This document shows positions 1-8,002 of a DNA stretch of 64,000 bases, in pieces. The stretch lies in assembly GCA_033791545.1 (NCBI GenBank), contig JASJGL010000061.1:1-64000 (forward strand). The letters run 5' to 3'. The stretch comes from Antarcticimicrobium sp033791545. GTDB lineage: Bacteria > Pseudomonadota > Alphaproteobacteria > Rhodobacterales > Rhodobacteraceae. The position numbers and the translations under genes were made by a program. Position 1 is the first letter of the stretch; each line of letters opens with the position of its first letter. The notes below the pieces were generated by a model. The model was not told where the DNA came from, did no database searches, and saw nothing but the letters and a program-made list of their open reading frames with translations.

Positions 1-314
1 GCGGCTTCGGCTTCGGCTTCGGCGTCGGCTTCGGCTTCGGCTTCGGCTTCGGCTTCGGCTTCGGCTTCGGCTTCGGCTTCGGCTTCGGCTTCGGCTTCGG
101 CTTCGGCTTCGGCTTCGGCTTCGGCTTCGGCTTCGGAAGGATCCGTGTCACTCTCCGAGGTCTCGTCAAGGGTCACATCTGCATCGCCTACGCCATCGTC
201 AGGGCGTGGGGCGTCATGATCGTCCGCCTGATCCTCTGCTATGCGACCGGAGTCTTCGGCCTGCGGTGCAGTGTCGGCGTCCATCTCGGGTTTCGGATCG
301 GTCTTGTCGGTCAC
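1..314 (-). CDS. N-terminus of an acidic Glu-Ala-repeat protein (partial, mitofilin/COG4223-like position)
   Basis: This frame runs off the left edge. It starts at GTG (314-312) with a good ribosome site, GGAGGGG, about 8 bases upstream. The protein begins VTDKTDPKPEMDADTAP, is strongly acidic, and passes into a run of about 22 Glu-Ala dipeptides with one Asp-Ala. No domain is visible in the piece present. It lies just downstream of hemD on the same strand. In Rhodobacterales that place is usually taken by a membrane protein of the mitofilin-like COG4223 family, whose N-terminus is often acidic and low in complexity. That assignment is inference from position only; the transmembrane and coiled-coil parts would lie outside the window. 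Confidence 0.7.
   Translation of the reverse strand, partial: MTDKTDPKPEMDADTAPQAEDSGRIAEDQADDHDAPRPDDGVGDADVTLDETSESDTDPSEAEAEAEAEAEAEAEAEAEAEAEAEAEAEAEAEAEADAEAEAEA
4..135. repeat. Hexanucleotide tandem repeat (GAAGCC on the minus strand), about 22 units
   Basis: From 4 to 135 the plus strand repeats GCTTCG in 22 consecutive six-base units. Only the unit at 22-27 (GCGTCG) differs. Read on the minus strand within the flanking reading frame, each unit is GAA GCC, giving Glu-Ala. The unit is a multiple of three, so gain or loss of copies changes protein length without shifting frame. The array reaches almost to the window edge, so its full length is unknown. Confidence 0.95.
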
Positions 315-366
315 CCTGAAATCCCCTCCGAATCTCAAATGATTAAATCAATGCGCTGGCGCTACA

Positions 367-1095
367 CTACTGCGCCGCGCGGGGGCCCTCAACCCGGCTC
401 GCTTGATCACTTAGGCGTTGCACGGCGGCGGCCATCGCCGCCCCATCGGGCCGATCCGCAACGATCAATGCGCTATGGGTCATATTTTTAAGGGGTTCCG
501 CCGCCGCCTCGCTGATCGCGGCAAGATAGAGCGGCGCATGTCCCCTCCCGGCATCGGCGAATTGTCGCGCCGTGCGTGGCGAAAACAACGGCACAATCAC
601 CGGATCATCGCCTTCCAGCGCCCTGCGGGCCGCATCGCTCAACGCCACAAGCCGCTGATCGTACAGCGCTTGGGCGCGGGTTTCGATGCCCATCGCCGTC
701 AGTCGCCCGGCGATATCGCCACGGGCATGGACCCCGCGCAGATGCAACAGCGGGGCTTGTGGGTGACGCTCGCTGAGGTCGGCGACCAGCGCATCGGCAG
801 TTTCACGCGTCTCATCCACCATCCAGCCAGCCCGGCGCGCCGCCTCGGCGGTGGCCTCTCCGACACAAAAGACGGGCAGGGCAGGGCGCACCCCCGCGGC
901 GACACCAGCAGCAACGCCATTGGCCGAGGTAAAGATCACTCCGTGCATCCCGTTCAGCGGGACCGGATCGGGCAGACCCACGATCTCCAGCAGCGGCGCA
1001 TAGATCACCCGCAGCCGGCCCCGCAGATCCGGGGCAAGCCGGGCCACGAACCGTTCAGCCGCGGCGCGCGGGCGTGTCATCAACAGCGTCAGCAT
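367..1095 (-). CDS. hemD: Uroporphyrinogen-III synthase
   Basis: A 242-residue cytosolic enzyme that closes and inverts ring D of hydroxymethylbilane to give uroporphyrinogen III, the branch point to haem, sirohaem, cobalamin and bacteriochlorophyll. The family is poorly conserved. The start MLTLLMTRPRAAAERF, the segment VIFTSANGVAA (about residues 52-62) and the late SPRTARQFA segment are typical. I chose the ATG at 1095 because the upstream GTG at 1119 only adds residues unlike the family. It is divergent from tsaD, with 73 bases between them, and is followed on its own strand by the Glu-Ala-repeat protein. hemC, its usual partner, is not in the window. Confidence 0.85.
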   Translation of the reverse strand: MLTLLMTRPRAAAERFVARLAPDLRGRLRVIYAPLLEIVGLPDPVPLNGMHGVIFTSANGVAAGVAAGVRPALPVFCVGEATAEAARRAGWMVDETRETADALVADLSERHPQAPLLHLRGVHARGDIAGRLTAMGIETRAQALYDQRLVALSDAARRALEGDDPVIVPLFSPRTARQFADAGRGHAPLYLAAISEAAAEPLKNMTHSALIVADRPDGAAMAAAVQRLSDQASRVEGPRAAQ

Positions 1096-1168
1096 CAAGC
1101 CCCCGGGATTGTTTGCCAAGGGTCAGAGTGTTACCTGCCAAGGCAATGGGACGCAACGGCCGGGCAAA

Positions 1169-2263
1169 ATGGCACAGACGATAACGATACTGGGGCTGGA
1201 AAGCAGCTGCGACGATACTGCGGCAGCGGTAGTGCGACAGGGCGACGGCACGGCACAGATCCTGTCCTCGATCATTTATGGCCAGACCGAACTGCACAGC
1301 GCCTTTGGTGGCGTGGTGCCGGAACTGGCCGCGCGCGCGCATGCGGAAAAGATCGACCTTTGCGCCGCCGAGGCGATGCAACGCGCCGGGGTCGGCTTTG
1401 AGGATCTTGACGCAGTGGCAGTGACCGCCGGCCCGGGGCTGATCGGCGGCGTCTTGTCCGGGGTGATGTGCGCCAAGGGGATCGCGGCGGCGACCGGCCT
1501 GCCGCTGATCGGGGTAAACCATCTGGCGGGCCATGCGCTGACGCCACGGCTGACCGATGCGGTGGCGTTTCCCTATCTGATGCTGCTCGTCTCTGGCGGG
1601 CATTGCCAATACCTGATCGTGCGCGGTCCCGAGGATTTCAAACGTCTCGGCGGCACCATCGACGATGCGCCGGGCGAAGCCTTTGACAAGACCGCGCGGC
1701 TTTTGGGCCTGCCGCAACCGGGCGGCCCCTCGGTCGAGGCCGAGGCCAAGGCGGGCGACCCCGCCCATATCCGCTTTCCGCGTCCGCTGCTGGATCGCGA
1801 CGATTGCAACCTGTCTTTTTCCGGGCTCAAGACCGCATTGATGCGGGCGCGCGATCAGATCGTCACGCAAAAGGGTGGGCTGACCCACGCCGACCGCGCC
1901 AACCTTTGCGCCGGATTCCAACAGGCAATTGTCGATGTTCTGGTTGAAAAAACCCGACGCGCCCTGCGGATATATCTGGACGAGACCCCCGCCGTGCCGC
2001 TGCTTGCCGTGGCGGGCGGGGTGGCGGCAAATACCGCCATTCGCGCCGGGTTAGAGACTGTTTGCGCCGAAATGAGCGTGACCTTTACCGCACCGCCTTT
2101 GCGGCTTTGCACCGATAACGCGGCGATGATCGCCTATGCCGGGATCGAACGGTTCCGATTGGGCGCGCGCGACGACCTGAGCCTTGCCGCGCGACCGCGC
2201 TGGCCGCTGGACCGTACCAGCCCGTCCCTGATCGGTGGCGGCAAGAAAGGGGCCAAGGCATGA
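1169..2263 (+). CDS. tsaD: tRNA N6-adenosine threonylcarbamoyltransferase
   Basis: A 364-residue Kae1/Qri7 family enzyme. It transfers threonylcarbamoyl from TC-AMP to A37 of tRNAs that read ANN codons, working with TsaB and TsaE. The N-terminal LESSCDDTAAAVV segment and the metal-binding His pair in NHLAGH (residues 118 and 122) are present, as are the glycine-rich nucleotide segments SGGHCQ and VAGGVAANTAIR. The start at 1169 gives the usual MAQTITILGLESSCDD beginning. In-frame codons upstream extend only into family-unlike sequence. Its stop overlaps the gpsA start by 4 bases. tsaE is also in this window, near 12 kb. Confidence 0.95.
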   Translation: MAQTITILGLESSCDDTAAAVVRQGDGTAQILSSIIYGQTELHSAFGGVVPELAARAHAEKIDLCAAEAMQRAGVGFEDLDAVAVTAGPGLIGGVLSGVMCAKGIAAATGLPLIGVNHLAGHALTPRLTDAVAFPYLMLLVSGGHCQYLIVRGPEDFKRLGGTIDDAPGEAFDKTARLLGLPQPGGPSVEAEAKAGDPAHIRFPRPLLDRDDCNLSFSGLKTALMRARDQIVTQKGGLTHADRANLCAGFQQAIVDVLVEKTRRALRIYLDETPAVPLLAVAGGVAANTAIRAGLETVCAEMSVTFTAPPLRLCTDNAAMIAYAGIERFRLGARDDLSLAARPRWPLDRTSPSLIGGGKKGAKA

Positions 2264-3222
2264 CCCTTTCAGTGATCGGCGCAGGAGCCTTTGGCACCGC
2301 GCTGGCAATCTCGCTTGCCGGGCGCGGACCGGTCTGTCTTTGGGCGCGCTCAGACGAGCAGGCGGCGGCGATGACCGCCAGCCGCGAAAATACCGCCCGA
2401 CTGCCCGGCCACAGCTTGCCACCAGCGCTGACGGTGACATCGGACATCACGGTTGCGGCGCAAAATCAGACCCTATTACTGGCTGTTCCGATGCAAAAGC
2501 TGCGGGATCTTCTGCTCGACCATGGTGAGATGCTGCGCGGAAAGACCCTTGTCGCCTGCTGCAAAGGTATCGAGTTGAGCACCGGACTGGGGCCAATCGC
2601 CGTGATCTCCGATTGCCTGCCCGAGGCGCGCTCCGCGCTGCTGACCGGGCCAAGCTTTGCCCATGACATCGCCGCCGGACTGCCCACCGCGCTGACGCTG
2701 GCCTGCGCCGATGCTAATCTGGGAAAAGCCCTGCAACAGGCTCTGAATACCTCCAATCTGCGCCTGTACCGCAGCACCGATACCATCGGCGCGGAACAGG
2801 GCGGCGCGCTGAAAAACGTGATCGCCATCGCCTGCGGAGCGGTGATCGGGGCGGGCTTGGGTGAAAGTGCGCGCGCAGCGCTGATGACGCGCGGCTATGC
2901 CGAGATGCAGCGCATGGCGCTAGCGCTGGGGGCGCAGCCAGAGACGCTCGCCGGGCTTTCGGGCTTTGGCGATCTGGCGCTGACCTGCACCTCGGAAGGG
3001 TCGCGCAACTATCGGCTGGGCCTGTCACTGGGCCGGGGTGTGGCGTTTGACCCCACGGTCACGGTCGAGGGGGCTGCCACCGCCCATGCCGTCGCCGCAA
3101 AGGCGCGTGACATGCATCTGGATTTGCCGATCACCGCCTGTGTGGTCGGCTTGCTGGACGGAAAGCTTACCCTGAACGCGGCGATGACCGCGCTGTTGAC
3201 CAGACCCTTGAAGGAGGAATGA
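2260..3222 (+). CDS. gpsA: NAD(P)+-dependent glycerol-3-phosphate dehydrogenase
   Basis: A 320-residue cytosolic enzyme that reduces dihydroxyacetone phosphate to sn-glycerol 3-phosphate, the backbone of phospholipids. The Rossmann loop GAGAFG is at residues 7-12. The catalytic lysine sits in GGALKNVIAIACG (Lys185), and the C-terminal helical domain begins near residue 190. It overlaps tsaD by 4 bases, so it is probably translationally coupled. The same tsaD-gpsA pair is common in Alphaproteobacteria. The end of the gene (AAGGAGG) supplies the ribosome site of the next gene. Confidence 0.95.
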   Translation: MTLSVIGAGAFGTALAISLAGRGPVCLWARSDEQAAAMTASRENTARLPGHSLPPALTVTSDITVAAQNQTLLLAVPMQKLRDLLLDHGEMLRGKTLVACCKGIELSTGLGPIAVISDCLPEARSALLTGPSFAHDIAAGLPTALTLACADANLGKALQQALNTSNLRLYRSTDTIGAEQGGALKNVIAIACGAVIGAGLGESARAALMTRGYAEMQRMALALGAQPETLAGLSGFGDLALTCTSEGSRNYRLGLSLGRGVAFDPTVTVEGAATAHAVAAKARDMHLDLPITACVVGLLDGKLTLNAAMTALLTRPLKEE

Positions 3223-3223
3223 C

Positions 3224-3493
3224 ATGCTGATTGCCCTGATCGCCCGCGACAAACCCGGTGCGCTGCCCATCCGCAAGGAGAACCGCACCGAACATCTGGC
3301 CTATATCGAGAAAACCGGCGTCGTCTTTCAGGCCGGTCCGCTGATCGAGGGTGGCGAGATGGCCGGATCGCTGGTGATCCTTGATGTGGTGGACAAATCC
3401 GCCGCCGAAGACTGGGCCGCCAATGATCCCTATGCCAAGGCCGGTCTGTTCGCCAAGGTCGAGCTGATCGAATGGAAAAAGGTGGTCGGCTGA
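3224..3493 (+). CDS. YciI family protein
   Basis: An 89-residue ferredoxin-fold protein of the YciI/YCII family. The opening MLIALIARDKPGALPIRKENR, the HLAYIEKTG segment and the late NDPYAKAGLFAKVELIEWKKV segment are typical. Members keep an Asp/His pair seen as a possible acid-base dyad, but no substrate is established. It starts 1 base after the gpsA stop and uses a ribosome site inside the gpsA 3' end. Its stop shares one base with the EVE-domain gene, so all four genes from tsaD are likely one operon. Confidence 0.88.
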   Translation: MLIALIARDKPGALPIRKENRTEHLAYIEKTGVVFQAGPLIEGGEMAGSLVILDVVDKSAAEDWAANDPYAKAGLFAKVELIEWKKVVG

Positions 3494-3915
3494 TGGCCTA
3501 TTGGCTGTTCAAATCCGAACCCTCGACCTGGGGCTGGAATGATCAGATGGCCAAGGGCGACGCGGGCGAGGAATGGGACGGCGTGCGCAACTATCAGGCG
3601 CGCAATTTCATGCGGGTGATGACGCTTGGCGACAAGGGCTTTTTCTATCACTCGCAAAAGGAAAAGGCGATCGTCGGGCTGGTCGAGATCTGCGCCGAGG
3701 CGCATCCCGACAGCAGCATCGATGATCCCCGCTGGGAGTGCGTGAACATCAAGGCGCTGCGCCCGGTGCAAACGCCCGTAACGCTGGATCAGATCAAGGC
3801 CGACCCAAGGTTGCAGGACATGGTTCTGGTGCAAAATTCCCGCCTGTCGGTACAGCCGGTGACGGACGAGGAATGGCGCATCGTCTGTGCTCTGGCCGGG
3901 GTTTCGCCCGACTGA
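3493..3915 (+). CDS. EVE domain protein (PUA-like, probable modified-base binder)
   Basis: A 140-residue single EVE domain, related to PUA and YTH folds. It begins MAYWLFKSEPSTWGW, the standard opening of this family (thymocyte nuclear protein 1-like), and includes VRNYQARNFMR and the FFYHS strand. EVE proteins bind modified bases, and some are linked to modified DNA or RNA, but a function for this stand-alone housekeeping form is not known. The ATG at 3493 overlaps the stop of the YciI-like gene (TGATG). Upstream in-frame codons lie in that gene, so I did not use them. Confidence 0.9.
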   Translation: MAYWLFKSEPSTWGWNDQMAKGDAGEEWDGVRNYQARNFMRVMTLGDKGFFYHSQKEKAIVGLVEICAEAHPDSSIDDPRWECVNIKALRPVQTPVTLDQIKADPRLQDMVLVQNSRLSVQPVTDEEWRIVCALAGVSPD

Positions 3916-3923
3916 CAGGGGCC

Positions 3924-3959
3924 AACGAAAAGCGCCGCGCTGGTTCCCCGGCGCGGCGC
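3924..3959 (-). terminator. Rho-independent terminator after ahcY
   Basis: GCGCCGCGC (3932-3940) pairs perfectly with GCGCGGCGC (3951-3959) across a 10-base loop. On the minus strand the hairpin is followed by TTTTCGTT, so it should end ahcY transcription. The T-run is poor on the plus strand. Confidence 0.7.
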
Positions 3960-3990
3960 ATATGTTTCGATTCCCGACCGGACCGGTCGA

Positions 3991-5385
3991 TCAGTACCGG
4001 TAATGGTCCGGCTTGAACGGGCCTTGCTGCGGCACGCCGATATACTCGGCCTGTTCCACGCTCAGCTCGGTCAGTTTCACGCCGATCTTGGCCAGATGCA
4101 GGCGGGCAACCTTTTCATCCAGATGCTTGGGCAGGATATAGACCTCGTTCTTGTACTGATCGCCGTGGGTGAACAGCTCGATCTGGGCCAGAACCTGGTT
4201 GGTAAAGCTTGCCGACATCACGAACGAGGGGTGCCCGGTGGCATTGCCGAGGTTCAGCAAACGCCCCTCGGACAGCAGGATGATGCGGGCGCCCGAGGGC
4301 ATCTCGATCATGTCCACCTGGTCCTTGATGTTGGTCCATTTGTGGTTCTTCAGCCCGGCGACCTGAATTTCGTTGTCGAAATGGCCGATGTTGCCGACGA
4401 TGGCCATGTCCTTCATCGCGCGCATATGCTCGATGCGGATCACGTCCTTGTTGCCCGTGGTGGTGATAAAGATGTCGGAGGAGCCGATCACATCTTCCAG
4501 CAACACCACCTCATAGCCGTCCATCGCCGCCTGCAGCGCACAGATCGGGTCGGCCTCGGTCACTTTCACACGGGCGCCCGCACCGCTCAGCGAGGCGGCG
4601 CAGCCTTTGCCCACATCGCCATAGCCGCAGACGGTGGCGACCTTGCCGGCCATCATGGTGTCGGTGGCGCGACGGATACCGTCGACCAGCGATTCCTTAC
4701 AGCCGTACTTGTTGTCGAATTTCGACTTGGTGACGCTGTCGTTCACGTTGATGGCGGGGAAGGGCAGGTGGCCTTTTTCCATCATCTTGTACAGGCGATG
4801 CACACCGGTGGTGGTTTCTTCCGATACGCCCTGGATCAGGTGACGCTGCTTGACGAACCAGCCCGGGCTTTGCGCCATCCGCTTCTTGATCTGCGCGAAC
4901 AGCGCGACCTCTTCGTCGCTGGTGGGGGTTTCGATCAGGTCGGTTTCACCCTCTTCAACGCGGGCCCCCATCAGGATGTACAGCGTCGCGTCGCCGCCAT
5001 CGTCGAGGATCATGTTTGCGGCGCCTTCCTCGAATTGGAAGATGCGGTCGGCGTAATCCCAATATTCCTCAAGCGTTTCGCCCTTGATGGCAAACACCGG
5101 GATACCGCTGGCGGCAATCGCTGCGGCGGCGTGGTCTTGCGTCGAGAAGATATTGCAGGACGCCCAGCGCACCTGCGCGCCCAGCGCGATCAGGGTTTCG
5201 ATCAGAACGGCGGTCTGGATCGTCATGTGCAAGGAGCCCGCGATCAGCGCGCCTTTCAACGGCTGCGCCTCGCCATATTCCTCGCGCAAGGCCATCAGGC
5301 CCGGCATTTCGGTTTCGGCGATGTTCAGCTCTTTGCGGCCGAAATCGGCGAGCGCGATGTCCTTGACGATATAATCTGTTGCCAT
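3991..5385 (-). CDS. ahcY: S-adenosylhomocysteine hydrolase (adenosylhomocysteinase)
   Basis: A 464-residue cytosolic NAD-dependent enzyme that reversibly splits S-adenosylhomocysteine into adenosine and homocysteine, clearing the product inhibitor of methyltransferases. The NAD loop GYGDVGKG is at residues 254-261. The substrate-site CNIFSTQDHAAAA segment and the C-terminal KPDHYRY tail are present. Length fits the family. I chose ATG 5385 (MATDYIVKDIALADFG) because AGGGA lies 9 bases upstream; the ATG at 5394 has that sequence directly against it. It is divergent from the HD-domain gene. I looked for an SAH riboswitch in the 165-base leader and did not recognise one. Confidence 0.96.
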   Translation of the reverse strand: MATDYIVKDIALADFGRKELNIAETEMPGLMALREEYGEAQPLKGALIAGSLHMTIQTAVLIETLIALGAQVRWASCNIFSTQDHAAAAIAASGIPVFAIKGETLEEYWDYADRIFQFEEGAANMILDDGGDATLYILMGARVEEGETDLIETPTSDEEVALFAQIKKRMAQSPGWFVKQRHLIQGVSEETTTGVHRLYKMMEKGHLPFPAINVNDSVTKSKFDNKYGCKESLVDGIRRATDTMMAGKVATVCGYGDVGKGCAASLSGAGARVKVTEADPICALQAAMDGYEVVLLEDVIGSSDIFITTTGNKDVIRIEHMRAMKDMAIVGNIGHFDNEIQVAGLKNHKWTNIKDQVDMIEMPSGARIILLSEGRLLNLGNATGHPSFVMSASFTNQVLAQIELFTHGDQYKNEVYILPKHLDEKVARLHLAKIGVKLTELSVEQAEYIGVPQQGPFKPDHYRY

Positions 5386-5550
5386 GTCTTCCATTCCCTG
5401 AATGCGGTGCTTGCAGCGCAAATAGCATTCGCGCCGCAAAGGAACAATGCCTGTGGCAGCTTTGCGCCGGCGGCAGCCAAACCACCGTTGCGCCGCGCCG
5501 CCCAAACGGTCAAAACCGCGGCAACGACTCCCAATCCGACGGTGACAAGA

Positions 5551-6144
5551 ATGAAACAGCCCCGCGCCTGGCAACGTATGCTTTCCGGCCGCCGGCTTGA
5601 TCTGCTGGACCCGACGCCGGTGGATATCGAGATCGAGGATATCGCCCACGGGCTTGCCTTTGTCGCGCGCTGGAACGGACAGACGCGGGGCGATTATGCC
5701 TATTCCGTCGCCGAACATTCGCTTTTGGTCGAAACGCTGTTTGCCCGCATCGCCCCCGCCGCGCCGGTCAAATGGCGGCTGGCCGCACTGCTTCACGATG
5801 CACCGGAATACGTGATCGGGGACATGATCTCGCCGGTCAAGGCAGCGGTTGGCCCCGGCTATGGCGAGCTGGATACCCGCTTGGTGGCGGCGATCCATAT
5901 CCGCTTTGGCCTGCCTGCTGCGATCCCGGTCAAGGTCAAGCAACAGATCAAGAAGGCCGACCGCATCAGCGCCTGGATGGAGGCGACGCAGATTGCCGGA
6001 TTTTCGGACAGCGAGGCCAACAAGTTCTTTGGCCGGCCCGATCTGGCGCTGACAGAGGGGCTTGATATCCGTCTGCGCCCACCGAAAGAGGTGCGCGCGG
6101 CCTATACCGCACGACACGAAAGCCTGCTGAACGCGATGGGCTAG
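5551..6144 (+). CDS. HD-domain hydrolase (YfbR/HDDC2-like)
   Basis: A 197-residue metal-dependent phosphohydrolase. The HD signature is visible as His56 in YSVAEHS, His82-Asp83 in LLHDAPEY, and Asp139 in KKADRISA. The sequence SVAEHSLLVE is typical of the YfbR-like 5'-nucleotidase branch that acts on deoxynucleoside monophosphates, but the exact substrate cannot be read from sequence. GGTGA precedes the ATG by about 6 bases. It converges on the GT61-like gene and the two stop codons share the palindrome CTAG at 6141-6144. Confidence 0.85.
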   Translation: MKQPRAWQRMLSGRRLDLLDPTPVDIEIEDIAHGLAFVARWNGQTRGDYAYSVAEHSLLVETLFARIAPAAPVKWRLAALLHDAPEYVIGDMISPVKAAVGPGYGELDTRLVAAIHIRFGLPAAIPVKVKQQIKKADRISAWMEATQIAGFSDSEANKFFGRPDLALTEGLDIRLRPPKEVRAAYTARHESLLNAMG

Positions 6145-7340
6145 CCTGTCGTGGTCTCATCGCCCGCCGCCGCACGGGTGGCGCGACGATCCCGGCGCAG
6201 CGTACGCACGCGTTGTTTCTTGTAAAACGGCGACTCGACAAAGGCGTCGTTTCCGCCAAGTCCTTTTTCGGTCAGGATTGTCTGGCGCTCGTCCTCGCTC
6301 AGAACCGGCCAGTCCAGCCCCTTGCGTACGAACCCCGCATCGCCCAGCGCCCGGCCCAGAACCGCGTGGTTCAACTCGCCAAAGGACAGCCGGTTGGATT
6401 TCTTCTGCTTGGCCTTGACCCATTCCGTGCGCAGCGCCTGTATGACCACCGGGTTGGAGCCGCAAAACTGCGCCACGTTCTGGGCCAGCAGGTTGTTGGC
6501 CCCCAACCGGCGCCGCAGGATCATCGCAACCGGCTGATCGGCGCGCCCGACCATCGCGAACAGATGCAACGCCGAGCCATCCGCCGCGATCACCTGTTTC
6601 GCCGCCTTATAACGGGCAAGCTGGGTCGCGATATCATGGCTTTGCGGATGAAAGATCTCGTAGCCTTCGGCCTGCAGCAGCTGTTCCAGCCGCTCTTCGC
6701 CCAGCAAGCCGCCCTTGCCGAGCCCGAGTTTCGAACGCGAGATATAGATCTTGTCCGGGCCTTCTGGTTTCACGTCACGAGCAAAGCCGCGGTGGATCGC
6801 ATCGCGGAATTTCTGCGTCCCGGTAGTGATCTTGCCCAAACCAAAGCCTTGACCGGGCACCACCAGTTCTTCGACCTGCATCGGGTCGGTGGCGACACGG
6901 ATAGGCAGGCCGGGGGCGAACATGTCGATAAAATCACGCTGAAACCCGCGCACCGTCTCGCCGACGCTGGGACGTTTGGGGATGAACAGGATGCCGTCAA
7001 CCGGCGTATCCAGCGCGTCCAGCGCCCAAAGCCGGGACGAGCTTTCCACCAGAAAATGCCCGAAATGCGCCCAAAGCACCCCACCCCAAAGCCAGCGACC
7101 GCTCAAGCGGGTCTCGACCTGTTTCGGGGCCGGTGGTTCGGTGGTCAGCGGCCGGTATTTGCGCCACAGCGCCCCCTGCGGGCAATAGCGTCCGTCGCTG
7201 TCCAGCACGCCGGCGGGCTGAAAGAAGCTGCTTTCAGCCGGGGGCACGACGGTGGCCCCCTGCAAGGTGACGATCTGTTCTGACCAGCCGCCTTCGGGCA
7301 GGGGCTGGCTGTCAGGCCCAAGCAGGTCCGCCTGTGTCAT
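6141..7340 (-). CDS. Glycosyltransferase 61-like protein (DUF563 family)
   Basis: A 399-residue protein with features of the DUF563/GT61 family. It has the WGGVLWAHFGHFLVESSSR segment (N-terminal half), the DKIYISRSKLGLGKGG segment in the middle, and the ADGSALHLFAMV segment that resembles the family's acceptor/donor loop. Such proteins often transfer sugars in surface glycans, but no substrate can be named. The ATG at 7340 has GAGGGA 7 bases upstream; the longer frame to 7373 would overlap prrA. It follows prrA by only 10 bases on the same strand, so it may be read from the prrA transcript. No other glycan gene is adjacent. Confidence 0.7.
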   Translation of the reverse strand: MTQADLLGPDSQPLPEGGWSEQIVTLQGATVVPPAESSFFQPAGVLDSDGRYCPQGALWRKYRPLTTEPPAPKQVETRLSGRWLWGGVLWAHFGHFLVESSSRLWALDALDTPVDGILFIPKRPSVGETVRGFQRDFIDMFAPGLPIRVATDPMQVEELVVPGQGFGLGKITTGTQKFRDAIHRGFARDVKPEGPDKIYISRSKLGLGKGGLLGEERLEQLLQAEGYEIFHPQSHDIATQLARYKAAKQVIAADGSALHLFAMVGRADQPVAMILRRRLGANNLLAQNVAQFCGSNPVVIQALRTEWVKAKQKKSNRLSFGELNHAVLGRALGDAGFVRKGLDWPVLSEDERQTILTEKGLGGNDAFVESPFYKKQRVRTLRRDRRATRAAAGDETTTG

Positions 7341-7350
7341 GATCGATCCC

Positions 7351-7905
7351 TCAGCGCGGGCTGCGTTTGGCAAGAATGCGTTGCAAGGTGCGCCGGTGCA
7401 TGTTCAACCGCCGCGCGGTCTCGCTCACGTTGCGGTCACACAGCTCATAAACCCGCTGGATATGTTCCCAGCGCACGCGATCCGCGCTCATCGGGTTTTC
7501 CGGCGGCGGCGGCAACTCGTCCGGCTTGGCCAGCAGCGCATTGGTGATGTCGGTGGCATCGGCGGGCTTGGACAGGTAATCGGTTGCCCCGATCTTGACC
7601 GCCGCGACGGCGGTGGCAATGGCGCCATAGCCGGTCAGCACCACGACCCGGCAATCGGGGCGCTTTTCGCGCAGCACCTCGACCACGTCGAGCCCGTTGC
7701 CATCCTCCAGCCGCAGATCAACCACCGCATAGGCGGGGGGCCGTGCGGTGGCGATGGCACGGCCACCGGCAACGGACGAGGCCATTTCGATCTCGAACCC
7801 GCGCTTCTCCATCGCCTTGGCCAACCGCCGCAGAAACGGCTCGTCGTCATCAACCAGAAGAAGCGATCTGTCTTCCCCGATCTCGCTCAAAGCTGGCCCG
7901 GCCAT
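7351..7905 (-). CDS. prrA: Redox response regulator PrrA/RegA
   Basis: A 184-residue DNA-binding regulator, the length of the Rhodobacter protein. The receiver domain has the acidic pocket VDDDE (19-23), phospho-acceptor Asp63 in VVDLRLEDG, and the switch Thr and Lys in VVLTGYG and YLSKPAD. After a proline hinge comes a Fis-type helix-turn-helix, NVSETARRLNMHRRTLQR. Family members control photosynthesis, respiratory oxidases and CO2 and N2 fixation genes in response to redox state. ATG 7905 is chosen with GGGAG about 6 bases upstream; the in-frame GTG at 7911 has no spacing from that site. It lies downstream of prrC and faces prrB. Confidence 0.95.
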   Translation of the reverse strand: MAGPALSEIGEDRSLLLVDDDEPFLRRLAKAMEKRGFEIEMASSVAGGRAIATARPPAYAVVDLRLEDGNGLDVVEVLREKRPDCRVVVLTGYGAIATAVAAVKIGATDYLSKPADATDITNALLAKPDELPPPPENPMSADRVRWEHIQRVYELCDRNVSETARRLNMHRRTLQRILAKRSPR

Positions 7906-7947
7906 GCGCACTCCCTTGCATGTTAGACATTATCTTGATGTCAATGA

Positions 7948-7975
7948 CTAATAGCAGCGCAGGAACAAAGGTCAA
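7948..7975 (-). promoter_or_regulatory. Possible promoter for prrA
   Basis: On the minus strand TTGACC (7975-7970), a 16-base spacer and TATTAG (7953-7948) lie about 43 bases upstream of the prrA ATG. This would allow prrA to be read independently of prrC. It is a pattern match only. Confidence 0.35.
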
Positions 7976-8002
7976 ACGCCCAAAAGCATGCCGTCGGCTC
8001 TA

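Noticed and set aside
4003..5384. Long plus-strand open frame opposite ahcY
   Set aside because: It is the antisense of ahcY in GC-rich DNA; the sequence has no family features while the minus strand encodes a full AhcY.
5386..5550. SAH riboswitch in the ahcY leader
   Set aside because: The conserved SAH riboswitch core sequences were not found in the leader on the minus strand.
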